Under the pieces are notes generated by a model. That model did no database searches, was not told the DNA's origin, and worked only from the letters and a program-made list of their open reading frames with translations. Shown here one piece after another: positions 43,665 through 51,497 of a DNA stretch of 64,000 nt. Numbering within the stretch: position 1 is the stretch's first letter; each line of letters begins with the position of its first letter. Made by a program: the position numbers and the translations under genes. The stretch lies in assembly GCA_016719225.1 (NCBI GenBank), contig JADKAN010000002.1:1-64000 (forward strand), read 5' to 3'. Source of the stretch: Flavobacteriales bacterium. GTDB taxonomy: Bacteria; Bacteroidota; Bacteroidia; Flavobacteriales_F; PHOS-HE28.

Positions 43665-43831
43665 GGTGGTTCTGCCGGTGAAAAGTATGCCACAAAGGAC
43701 ACCAAGAACATAAACGGAGCAACGGAAAGCGAAGGCTCACAGCTATCTCCGCGAACTCAGCGGTTAAAAACTCTTCGTGGTTTTCTGAGCATCCGCTACG
43801 TATCGGACCTTTGTGGAACAACCTTCCTTCC

Positions 43832-44689
43832 ATGTGCCGCTTCCTAGCCTATCTCGGTGCCCCGATCAGCATGGGCGAGCTCCTGTATGACCCTTCGGAT
43901 TCCATCATCAAGCAGAGCTATGCCGCCCGCGAGATCGAGGAACCGCTAAATGGCGACGGCTTCGGCGTGGGTTGGTACCACCACGACCGTAGCCCGGAGC
44001 CGGCCGTTTTCGTAAGTGTAACGCCGGCATGGAGCAACCGCAACCTCCGGTCATTGGCTCCGAAAGTGGTCTCCGGTTGCATCGTGGCCCATGTACGGGC
44101 AGCCAGTGTGGGTTCGGTCGCCGAGGCCAATTGCCATCCGTTCGAATACAAGGACCGCCTGATGATGCAGAATGGCGGAGTGGATGGATTCGACCGTATC
44201 AAGCGCGACCTCTGCAACCTGCTATCCGACGAAATGTTCCTGTGGATAAAGGGCCAGACGGACAGTGAACACCTCTTTGCCCTCTTCCTCGACCACCTGC
44301 GTAAAGCGGGCGATAAACCCACGACGGATCAGGTTGCCGATGCTTTCGAAAACATGATCGTGGACCTGAAGAAGCTGATGGCAGCGCATGCCATCACCGA
44401 ACCGGCCTACCTCAACATGGTCTACACGGATGGCCGCATCGCAGTGGGCCTGCGTTATGTGACCGACGGAAGTGCAGCGCTAACCATGTACTACAGCGAA
44501 GGCAAGAAATACATCTGTACGGACAGCGTTTGCCATATGATACGCGGCACCGAAAAGAAAGAGCACACCGCAATGATCGTCTCGGAGAAGCTCACGGACA
44601 TCGCCGATGATTTCATCGAGGTGACCGCACAGCACTTCGTGCTGGTTGATGCGGACCTGAATGTAGCGTTAAGGGCGGTAAAAGTGTAG
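43832..44689 (+). CDS. class II glutamine amidotransferase (EgtC/YafJ-like)
   Basis: A 285-residue Ntn-hydrolase. After removal of Met 1 the catalytic Cys 2 ('CRFLAYLG') would be N-terminal, which decides the start at 43832. Other glutaminase residues are in 'NGDGFGVGWYHH', 'IVAHVRAASVGSVAEANCHP' and 'MMQNGGVDGF'. In the last of these a Gly-Gly-Val replaces the usual 'HNG' (N-G-x-I) pattern only slightly. No fused synthase domain is present. Some members act in ergothioneine synthesis (EgtC), but no egt genes are nearby. A GACCTTTG -7-like element lies at 43806-43813. Confidence 0.9.
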   Translation: MCRFLAYLGAPISMGELLYDPSDSIIKQSYAAREIEEPLNGDGFGVGWYHHDRSPEPAVFVSVTPAWSNRNLRSLAPKVVSGCIVAHVRAASVGSVAEANCHPFEYKDRLMMQNGGVDGFDRIKRDLCNLLSDEMFLWIKGQTDSEHLFALFLDHLRKAGDKPTTDQVADAFENMIVDLKKLMAAHAITEPAYLNMVYTDGRIAVGLRYVTDGSAALTMYYSEGKKYICTDSVCHMIRGTEKKEHTAMIVSEKLTDIADDFIEVTAQHFVLVDADLNVALRAVKV

Positions 44690-44800
44690 CTCGTTCAGGT
44701 GCCCCCGAAGTTCACATATTCCTCTCGGCGCATCATGTGAACAACCCCCAGCTTGCGATTCCCCGAAGTAGAAGACCTTTGCAGCGTATCCCCAACGACC

Positions 44801-46114
44801 ATGATCGACGAAATGACCAAGAGCCAAGAGCTTATCGACCGCCGAAAAGCCGCTATCCCGAACGGGGTCGGCATGTTCAACAACGCCACTGCCGTGAAGG
44901 CTGAAGGCGCCATCATCACCGATGCGGATGGTCGCGAACTGATCGACTTCGCCGGAGGCATCGGCGTGGTGAACGCGGGCCACTGCCCACCGCCCGTGGT
45001 GAAGGCCATACAGGAGCAAGCTGCGAAATTCCTGCACGTCAGTTTCAACGTGGCCAGTTACGAGCCTTACATCGCGCTCTGCGAAAAGCTGAACGCCCTG
45101 CTTCCACACGGCAAGGCCACCAAGACGATGTTGGTGAGCACCGGAGCGGAAGCGGTGGAGAACGCCGTGAAGATCGCTCGACAGGCCACTGGTCGCCAAG
45201 GTGTGCTCTGCTTCACGGATGCATTCCACGGCCGTACGCTGATGGCCATGTCGCTTACCAGCAAGGTGGGCTACAAGCCGAACAGCGGGCCGTTCGCGCC
45301 GGAGGTGTACCGCACGCAGTTCCCGAATTTCTACCGGTATGGCGCGGGCCGCAGCGAGGCCGCGTTCGTGAAAGACGAGCTGCACCGCTTGGATGAACTG
45401 GGGCACAACACCGTGGCACCGGAGAACCTCGCGGCAGTGATCGTGGAGCCGGTACAGGGTGAAGGCGGCTTCAACGTGATCCCGAAGGACTACCTCAAAG
45501 GACTGCGGAAGTGGTGCGACAAGCATGGTATCCTGCTGATCCTGGACGAGATCCAGAGCGGCTTCGGACGCACCGGCGCTTGGAGCGCGTATGAGCAGAT
45601 GGATGTGATGCCCGACATCAGCACATGGGCGAAGAGCCTCGGGAGCGGGCTGCCCATCGCAGCGGTGGTGGGTCGCGCGGAGGTGATGGACGCCGCGGGC
45701 CCGAGCAGTATCGGCGGTACTTATATCGGTAGCCCGATAAGCTGCGCGGCGGCGCTCGCCACGATCAAGTACATGGAGGAGATCGACATCAACGGCAAGG
45801 GCCAACATGTGGGCGAGGTGATCCGCAAGCGCTTCGAGAAGATGAAGGCGAAGCACGCCTGCATCGGCGACGTGCGTGGCTTAGGCGCCATGATGGCCAT
45901 GGAGTTCGTGCATGACGGCGACCCGCAAAAGCCGGATGCTGACACCTGCGCGAAGCTGATGAGCGCCTGTGCGAAGCGCAACCTCATCGTTATCAACGCT
46001 GGCACCGAGAAGAACGTCATCCGCGTGCTCAGCCCGCTCGTGATCAGTGACGGACTGCTGAACAAAGGGTTGGACATCATGGAGGAGGAACTGGAGAAGA
46101 TCTGTGCAACGTAA
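44801..46114 (+). CDS. class III aminotransferase (4-aminobutyrate transaminase-like)
   Basis: A 437-residue PLP-dependent fold-type I enzyme. Visible are the PLP phosphate loop 'STGAEAVENAVKIAR', 'DAFHGRTLMAMSLT', 'AVIVEPVQGEGGFNVIP', the Asp in 'LILDEIQSGFGRTG' and the Schiff-base Lys in 'STWAKSLGSGLPIAAV'. It is most like 4-aminobutyrate-2-oxoglutarate aminotransferases, though specificity cannot be read from motifs alone. The start is at 44801; the frame extends to 44753. A GACCTTTG element lies at 44774-44781. The nitrilase-family gene follows after 73 bases. Confidence 0.93.
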   Translation: MIDEMTKSQELIDRRKAAIPNGVGMFNNATAVKAEGAIITDADGRELIDFAGGIGVVNAGHCPPPVVKAIQEQAAKFLHVSFNVASYEPYIALCEKLNALLPHGKATKTMLVSTGAEAVENAVKIARQATGRQGVLCFTDAFHGRTLMAMSLTSKVGYKPNSGPFAPEVYRTQFPNFYRYGAGRSEAAFVKDELHRLDELGHNTVAPENLAAVIVEPVQGEGGFNVIPKDYLKGLRKWCDKHGILLILDEIQSGFGRTGAWSAYEQMDVMPDISTWAKSLGSGLPIAAVVGRAEVMDAAGPSSIGGTYIGSPISCAAALATIKYMEEIDINGKGQHVGEVIRKRFEKMKAKHACIGDVRGLGAMMAMEFVHDGDPQKPDADTCAKLMSACAKRNLIVINAGTEKNVIRVLSPLVISDGLLNKGLDIMEEELEKICAT

Positions 46115-46187
46115 AGGCGATGCATGCCCCGCCCATACGTGCACAGCTCTGCCTCAATAGCCACGCCAACTTGCCCTAAGAAATTGC

Positions 46188-47144
46188 ATGAAACCCTTCT
46201 CCATAGCCGGCATCCAGATGCGCGTCAGCGCTTCCTACAGCAATGTGGAGGCCATGAAGCTGAAGCTCAATATCCTCATGAACCTCTACCCGTGGGTGGA
46301 CATGGTGGTGTACAGTGAGCTCTGTGCCTATGGTCCGCTCACGCATCATTCGCTTACACGCATCGAGGATTTCGAGGAGCCGATGCAGGAATTGGCGCGC
46401 AAGCATAAGGTGTGGTTGCTTCCGGGTTCGGTATTCCACACGGTGGAAGGCAAGATCTACAACACCGCCAGCGTGATCGACCCGGATGGAAAAGTAGTGA
46501 CGCGTTACCGGAAAATGTTCCCGTTCTATCCTTATGAAGTGGGCGTTACCCCCGGGCATGAATTCTGCTTGTTCGATGTGCCGGATGTGGGGCGTTTCGG
46601 GGTGAGCATCTGTTACGATATGTGGTTCCCCGAGACCACACGCACCTTGGCGGTACACGGCGCGGAGGTGATCCTGCATCCCACGCTCACCGGCACGATC
46701 GACCGGGAGATCGAGTTGAGCATCGCGCGAGCCAGTGCCGCTATGAACCAGTGCTACTTCTTCGACATCAACGGGCTGGATGCTGGGGGCAGCGGGCGCA
46801 GTATCATCTGTGGGCCGGAAGGTCGCGTGATGTACCAAGCGCAGAACAATGAGGAAATGATCCCCATCGAGATCAACTTGGAGAAAGTGCGCCGGAGCCG
46901 GGAACTCGGCCTATTGCGCTTGGGCCAACCACTGAAGAGTTTCCGTGATCACCTCGGCGATTTCGAAATTTACCGGAAGGATGTCCCGAAGCCTTATCTG
47001 GATAGCCTTGGACCATTGATCAAACCGCAGCGGGTGAAAGAGTTGGGTGACCTGCAGATCCAGGAGGAGACCGTATTGCCGGGCAAGCCGATATTTACAT
47101 CCTCCATACCTGCAGGGGGGATCGTGCCGGGAACAACCACTTGA
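46188..47144 (+). CDS. carbon-nitrogen (nitrilase family) hydrolase
   Basis: A 318-residue CN-hydrolase. The Glu-Lys-Cys triad is in 'MVVYSELCAYGPLT', 'TRYRKMFPFYPYE' and 'FGVSICYDMWFPETTR'. The length and the C-terminal extension ('FRDHLGDFEIYRKD...') fit amidase/formamidase-type members acting on small aliphatic amides or carbamoyl amines. It is located just after the aminotransferase, so a role in amine or amino-acid degradation is plausible (inference). Confidence 0.93.
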   Translation: MKPFSIAGIQMRVSASYSNVEAMKLKLNILMNLYPWVDMVVYSELCAYGPLTHHSLTRIEDFEEPMQELARKHKVWLLPGSVFHTVEGKIYNTASVIDPDGKVVTRYRKMFPFYPYEVGVTPGHEFCLFDVPDVGRFGVSICYDMWFPETTRTLAVHGAEVILHPTLTGTIDREIELSIARASAAMNQCYFFDINGLDAGGSGRSIICGPEGRVMYQAQNNEEMIPIEINLEKVRRSRELGLLRLGQPLKSFRDHLGDFEIYRKDVPKPYLDSLGPLIKPQRVKELGDLQIQEETVLPGKPIFTSSIPAGGIVPGTTT

Positions 47145-47203
47145 AAAGCAAGCCGGGCTACGGCACAACGAAAATGGGAAGCACAGCAAGCAACAGCATA
47201 AAC

Positions 47204-47695
47204 ATGGCCATGAAGAAATTCACGGCATTGAAGGATTACGTCACCTGGTTCGAGATACCCGCCTACGATATGGAGCGTGCGAAAGCATTCTATGACCATA
47301 TCTACGGCATCCGCATGGAGACTTCCCGCACGGGTGAATTCGCCATGGCCTACTTCCCTGCCGACCAAGGCATCGGTGGTGCTGTGGTGCAAGGTCCCGG
47401 CTGCCTACCGAACGACACCGGCGCGTTGATCTACCTGAACGCGGGTTCCAACTTGGAACTGCTGCTCGGTCGCGTCGCGGAAGCCGGAGGCCGTGTTGTG
47501 ATGGGCCGCACGCTCATCAGCGAGGAGTCGGGCTGGTTCGCGTTGTTCATCGACACGGAAGGAAATCGTTTGGCTTTGCATGAGCGTCCTGCTGTGAAGG
47601 TTGACGCGCCCAAGCCAAGGACCGCCGCGCGGCCTGCTAGCAAGAAGGCCGGTGCTAAGAAGACCGCGACTAAGAAGGTGGCTAAGAAGAAGTAG
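47204..47695 (+). CDS. VOC-family (glyoxalase/dioxygenase superfamily) protein with lysine-rich tail
   Basis: A 163-residue protein. The vicinal-oxygen-chelate domain reads 'YVTWFEIPAYDMERAKAFYD', 'GGAVVQGPGCLP' and 'FALFIDTEGNRLALHE'. It is followed by a ~35-residue Ala/Lys/Pro tail ('ASKKAGAKKTATKKVAKKK') like a histone H1 or Hc1-type DNA-binding tail. Upstream in-frame starts (47141, 47174) exist; the ATG-GCC-ATG at 47204 precedes the domain directly. The stop of the nitrilase gene is 59 bases upstream. Confidence 0.85.
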   Translation: MAMKKFTALKDYVTWFEIPAYDMERAKAFYDHIYGIRMETSRTGEFAMAYFPADQGIGGAVVQGPGCLPNDTGALIYLNAGSNLELLLGRVAEAGGRVVMGRTLISEESGWFALFIDTEGNRLALHERPAVKVDAPKPRTAARPASKKAGAKKTATKKVAKKK

Positions 47696-47811
47696 CTATC
47701 CGTTGTTCGTTGCGCAAAGGCACGTTGAGCTACGATCGGCGAGCGTATTCTTCGTCGGTAAGGCACTAGGCCACTGCAATGCCTGACAACTGGTAATAGA
47801 AACTGACCACG

Positions 47812-48768
47812 TCAGTGCTCCTTCACCAGTTCGTAAAGCTCCTTCAGGTCAGGTGCAAGCACGATCTCGATGCGGCGGTTCTTGGCCTTATCGTTAGGGT
47901 CAGCGGGTTCGTATTCACCCTTCCCGGCGGCCGTAATGCGCTTGGGATCCACCTTCGAACTTTCCTGCAGTATGCGGACCACACTGGTGGCCCTTAGTAC
48001 ACTGAGGTCCCAGTTGTCCTTGTAGGCCGCACCCGGCAGGACCTTGTCGGTGTCCGTGTGGCCTTCCACCATGATGTTCAGGTCCTTCTCGTTCTCGATC
48101 GCCTTGGCCAGATTGCTCAATGCCTCACGGCCCTTGGCGTCCACCGTGGTGCTTCCACTTGGGAAAAGCAGCTTGTTGTCCAAGCTGACGTAGATCTGCC
48201 CATCCCTTTGGGTCACCGTCAATCCCTTTCCTTCGAAGCCTGTAAGCGCCTGGCTCACGCGATCCTTCAACGCCTTCATGGCCTGATCCTTCTTGTCCAA
48301 CTCCGTTTGCAGCACGGCCAATTTTGCTTCACGGTCTTTCAAGGAATTGGCCAGTACGCCCAGTGAATCCTCTTTGTTCTGAAGGCTCAACCGGTTGGCC
48401 TCAAGGTCAGTGAGGAGCTTACGGTTCTCCGTGTTCCCCCCGGCCAACAGTGCATTGTATTTCTCCAGCAACTGGTTGTTCAGTGAATTGATCTTGTCGT
48501 ACTGCGTGGTCATGTGGCGTAAGCTGGTGCCCAACGTAAGCGTGTCGCGCTCCAGCATATCCTTGCGGCGTGTAAGATCCTCCATGGTGACCAATTGGTC
48601 CTTGTAGGCGGCGTCAGCCTGCTGGGCCTTTGCCAGCGCGGAGGTCTCGTTCTCCTGCATGGCCTTGTAGCGGGCGTTCAGCTCTTCGTACTTCCTGGCC
48701 GGCACGCAGGCGCTCAGCAGCGCTACCGCTGCAAAAGGCAAGGCCAACATCTTGAATTTTCGCGTCAT
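47812..48768 (-). CDS. OmpA-family outer-membrane lipoprotein with coiled coil
   Basis: A 318-residue protein. It has a lipobox ('VALLSACVP'), a ~160-residue coiled-coil stalk (heptad-rich 'LTDLEANRLSLQNKEDSLGV') and an OmpA C-like peptidoglycan-binding domain with 'NIMVEGHTDTDKVLPG', 'LRATSVVRIL' and 'AAGKGEYEPADPNDKAKNRR'. It presumably tethers the outer membrane to peptidoglycan. The start at 48768 begins the signal; the frame extends to 49014. CACCTTTG (48792-48799, minus) resembles a -7 element. Confidence 0.92.
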   Translation of the reverse strand: MTRKFKMLALPFAAVALLSACVPARKYEELNARYKAMQENETSALAKAQQADAAYKDQLVTMEDLTRRKDMLERDTLTLGTSLRHMTTQYDKINSLNNQLLEKYNALLAGGNTENRKLLTDLEANRLSLQNKEDSLGVLANSLKDREAKLAVLQTELDKKDQAMKALKDRVSQALTGFEGKGLTVTQRDGQIYVSLDNKLLFPSGSTTVDAKGREALSNLAKAIENEKDLNIMVEGHTDTDKVLPGAAYKDNWDLSVLRATSVVRILQESSKVDPKRITAAGKGEYEPADPNDKAKNRRIEIVLAPDLKELYELVKEH

Positions 48769-48853
48769 GGGATCATTGTTCGGTCGAACACCAAAGGTGG
48801 CCATTACGCGTTGAAGCACCGGTGCGCCGTGCAACCTTTTTATGAACATCGCG

Positions 48854-48861
48854 TTACTTTG
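48854..48861 (+). promoter_or_regulatory. -7-like element (TTACTTTG) close to a start codon
   Basis: One-mismatch relative of the TAnnTTTG consensus, ending 8 bases before the ATG at 48869. If used, transcription would begin at or next to that ATG, giving a (nearly) leaderless message and excluding the upstream ATG at 48842. Confidence 0.4.
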
Positions 48862-48868
48862 CAATACG

Positions 48869-49594
48869 ATGGAACCTTTGGGCTGGAGCGGGCCGGATAC
48901 TACCGGGATCTTGGCACCGGTGCTCGACGCCGAGCTGGAAGAATACCTGCTGCTCGCGTATATGCAGCGGGTAGAGGCGCAGATCCGTGACCGCAAACTA
49001 TATCCCTGGCTCACAGAGGTGGGGAAGCGGGCCAGTCAACTCACGGAACTACGCCGTCGTGCAGGCGAATTGGGCTCAAGCCTTTCAGGGGAATTGGTAG
49101 GCTTGGACCTGCCCCGAGCACAGTTGTTGCGGGCTGGACCGGACCTTGGACCCATGCCCGAAGTGTTGGCATCCGTTGATAGGGCATTGCCGGAATTGCG
49201 GTCTGCGCTGGAACGCGGTAACGGCCTACGCGAGGAATATCGATCGGCGATCAGCTGTGAACCGGTCGGTCTGCTGCCGATCGCTGCGCAGGAAGGCTGG
49301 TTGCTGCTGCGGCAGGGAAAACAGGCCGTGGCATACGCCTATGAGATCCCCCGGGTCCAAGCAGCACAGGTCGCAGGCGCTGGGCATGTGAACGTTCGCA
49401 CACGGTATTGTGCCACTTTCACCGTGGGTCTGGGCTACGGTTATTGGCAGATCAAGGCGGAACTGGTGCGTACGGGCCCTTTGCCCAACCCGGCGGTCTT
49501 CGTTTTTGAAGCGTCGATGGAACTGCCGCGTATCGAGACCTTCCTTCCTCTGGCCAAACGCATGGCCTACGAATGGTCCATGGGGGCGGCCTGA
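48869..49594 (+). CDS. conserved protein of unknown function
   Basis: A 241-residue protein without signal peptide or membrane helix and with no motif recognised. It is rich in Leu, Arg and Glu in its first half ('ELRRRAGELGSSLSGELVG') and has a beta-rich end ('HVNVRTRYCATFTVGLGYGY', 'AVFVFEASMELPRIETFLPL'). The start is placed at 48869 because of the promoter-like element just upstream; an in-frame ATG also exists at 48842. Its last 28 bases overlap the convergent SBP gene. Confidence 0.7.
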   Translation: MEPLGWSGPDTTGILAPVLDAELEEYLLLAYMQRVEAQIRDRKLYPWLTEVGKRASQLTELRRRAGELGSSLSGELVGLDLPRAQLLRAGPDLGPMPEVLASVDRALPELRSALERGNGLREEYRSAISCEPVGLLPIAAQEGWLLLRQGKQAVAYAYEIPRVQAAQVAGAGHVNVRTRYCATFTVGLGYGYWQIKAELVRTGPLPNPAVFVFEASMELPRIETFLPLAKRMAYEWSMGAA

Positions 49595-51315
49595 GCCGAG
49601 ACGGCCACCGCTTTGCCGGGCGGCACATTCAAGAACCACGTACTGCGCAAGTCCAGCAGCTCCAATGCATTAGCATGCAATCCCATCACGTTGGGCCGGG
49701 TAAGTTGCGTGCTGCGCTCATGGTACAGCGGGATCAATGGCAGGGCACGCATGGCCAGCGCTTCCGCAGACGCCAGGTCCGTATAGCGCTGTTCGCTGCT
49801 TCTTCCCACACTGGCTTGTCGCATCAGCGCATCATACCGCGGATCTGCGAAGCGCGTGGTGTTCAATGTGGAGGACAGGGACGTGTCGGTTACGGCGTTC
49901 CGGCCGTCCAACAGCGCGAGGAAGTTTTCCGGATCGGGCAGATCAGCTACCCAACCCTCCCGCCAGAACAGTGCTGAGCCACGCTCTATGCGGTTGTAAT
50001 ATTCAGCATCAGGTACGGAACTGATGGTGATACCAACGCCGAGCTCACGTGCCAATGCATCCTGCACGAACGTGGCGGTTTCGCGATATCCGAAGCCCAA
50101 GTTGTTCACCTGCAACTGCACGCGGGGAAAGCCCTTTCCACCTGGAAAACCTGCTGCTGCGAGGAGTTTTCGGGCGCTGTCCGGTGCGAAAGGAATGCCC
50201 TTGACGATCGCATAAGGATAGGAGGGGAATCCTGGAGGCACAAGGCCATGCTCCGCTGCCACCGCGAGGCCCCGGAGCACGCTATCCACCAGCATGTGCC
50301 GGTCTATCGCCAAAGCGAATGCACGCCTGATGCGGATGTCGTTGAAAGGCGGCTTGGAGGAATTGAACCCGTAGAACTGCACCGACAACGTCGGCATGGA
50401 ACTCGATTGAAAGCGCCGTTGTCCGGTCTTCGGTTCGATGGAGTCCGTGAGGAGTCCGATGTTCTCCAAAGAAAGTTCGCTCACCATCGCCAGGTTTCCC
50501 TTCATGAACTCCGCCACTTCGCGCTCCCGGTCGGGTGCGAGTGTTATTCGCACACCGTCCAAGTAGGGGAGCGGACGTCCCTGTTCATCCACACCCCAGT
50601 AGTGGTCGTTGCGTTGCAGTACGATGGCATCCGCCGGTCGCGTCTCCATCAACCGGAACGGACCCGTGCCGATGGCGTGTCCCTTAGGGTCCGCGCCATA
50701 TGCCTCCGTAAGCTCCTTGGGCCAGATCCAGCAGCCGGCACCGGCAATGCCATATAAGAAATTCGGGTCCGGATCGGTCAACGTGAACTGCACGGTACGG
50801 TCATTGATCACACGGATGCCACTGACGGACTTCACGCCGTTCGTTCCATCATGGAATTCATCGGCCCCAAGTAATTTCCCCTGCAGTAGCCAGTAGGCGT
50901 TGTCGCCGAAGCCCTTCGTACACACCATGGTGAAACAGTGGGCCACGTCCTGCGCGTTGAGTTCGCGTCCCTTTCCGTCGGGGAAGGCCGGGTCATCATG
51001 GAAACGTACGCCGGCCCTTAGATCGAACGTGTAGACCGTGCCGCTACTGTCCACGGCCCAATGCTCGGCCAACGCTGGCTTTACCTTGAGATCCTTGGGG
51101 TCAATGGCCACCAATCCTTCATAGATCTGTGATGCGATGCGTTGCTCGGAAACCGAGGTCACTTCGGGCGGAAAGATGTTGCGAAGTGTTTTCGCCTCGT
51201 TGAAGTTGAAGATGCCCCCGTAGCGCTCGCCGGTCGGGGCAGGCCTTTCCGACATGCCGGAACAGGCTACCAGGAACAAGGGAAAAGCAAACAGAATGGA
51301 GCGTGGAACGGACAT
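49567..51315 (-). CDS. ABC-type peptide-binding lipoprotein (family 5 extracellular solute-binding)
   Basis: A 582-residue SBP_bac_5 protein with lipoprotein signal ('LFAFPLFLVACSG'). Family motifs are 'GGIFNFNEAKTLRNIFPPE', 'LAEHWAVDSSGTVYTFDLRAGVRFHDD' in parts, 'PYLDGVRITLAPD' and 'GFNSSKPPFNDIRIRRAFAL'. It binds oligopeptides or nickel/haem-type ligands. No permease or ATPase gene is near, so it works with components encoded elsewhere. The start at 51315 is a few bases below a TATTTTTG element. The 3' end overlaps the convergent unknown gene by 28 bases. Confidence 0.93.
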   Translation of the reverse strand: MSVPRSILFAFPLFLVACSGMSERPAPTGERYGGIFNFNEAKTLRNIFPPEVTSVSEQRIASQIYEGLVAIDPKDLKVKPALAEHWAVDSSGTVYTFDLRAGVRFHDDPAFPDGKGRELNAQDVAHCFTMVCTKGFGDNAYWLLQGKLLGADEFHDGTNGVKSVSGIRVINDRTVQFTLTDPDPNFLYGIAGAGCWIWPKELTEAYGADPKGHAIGTGPFRLMETRPADAIVLQRNDHYWGVDEQGRPLPYLDGVRITLAPDREREVAEFMKGNLAMVSELSLENIGLLTDSIEPKTGQRRFQSSSMPTLSVQFYGFNSSKPPFNDIRIRRAFALAIDRHMLVDSVLRGLAVAAEHGLVPPGFPSYPYAIVKGIPFAPDSARKLLAAAGFPGGKGFPRVQLQVNNLGFGYRETATFVQDALARELGVGITISSVPDAEYYNRIERGSALFWREGWVADLPDPENFLALLDGRNAVTDTSLSSTLNTTRFADPRYDALMRQASVGRSSEQRYTDLASAEALAMRALPLIPLYHERSTQLTRPNVMGLHANALELLDLRSTWFLNVPPGKAVAVSAQAAPMDHS

Positions 51316-51324
51316 CGGAGCGCT

Positions 51325-51332
51325 CAAAAATA
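51325..51332 (-). promoter_or_regulatory. -7 element (TATTTTTG) of peptide-binding lipoprotein gene
   Basis: Exact TAnnTTTG match on the minus strand, ending 10 bases before the ATG at 51315. It supports that start over the upstream in-frame ATG at 51327. Confidence 0.5.
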
Positions 51333-51464
51333 TCCGCGGAAGTCCTCCACGGTCACCCTGTTCGCGGGCATTACGAACAACCGGGCTTTGATGGACGGGT
51401 CGGTTCCAAGCGTGTTACTCAGCGATGGCGTGCGCTTGTTGGATAATTTTCAACCCCCTGCCGC

Positions 51465-51472
51465 GTACTTTG
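51465..51472 (+). promoter_or_regulatory. -7-like element of the large barrel protein gene
   Basis: GTACTTTG, one mismatch from TAnnTTTG, 26 bases upstream of the GTG at 51498. It argues that the GTG at 51477 is too close to serve as start. Confidence 0.4.
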
Positions 51473-51497
51473 TGCAGTGCCCAACGTGCTTATATCC

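Noticed and set aside
44669..45856. 395-codon minus-strand frame opposite the aminotransferase
   Set aside because: Antisense to a gene with all PLP-enzyme motifs.
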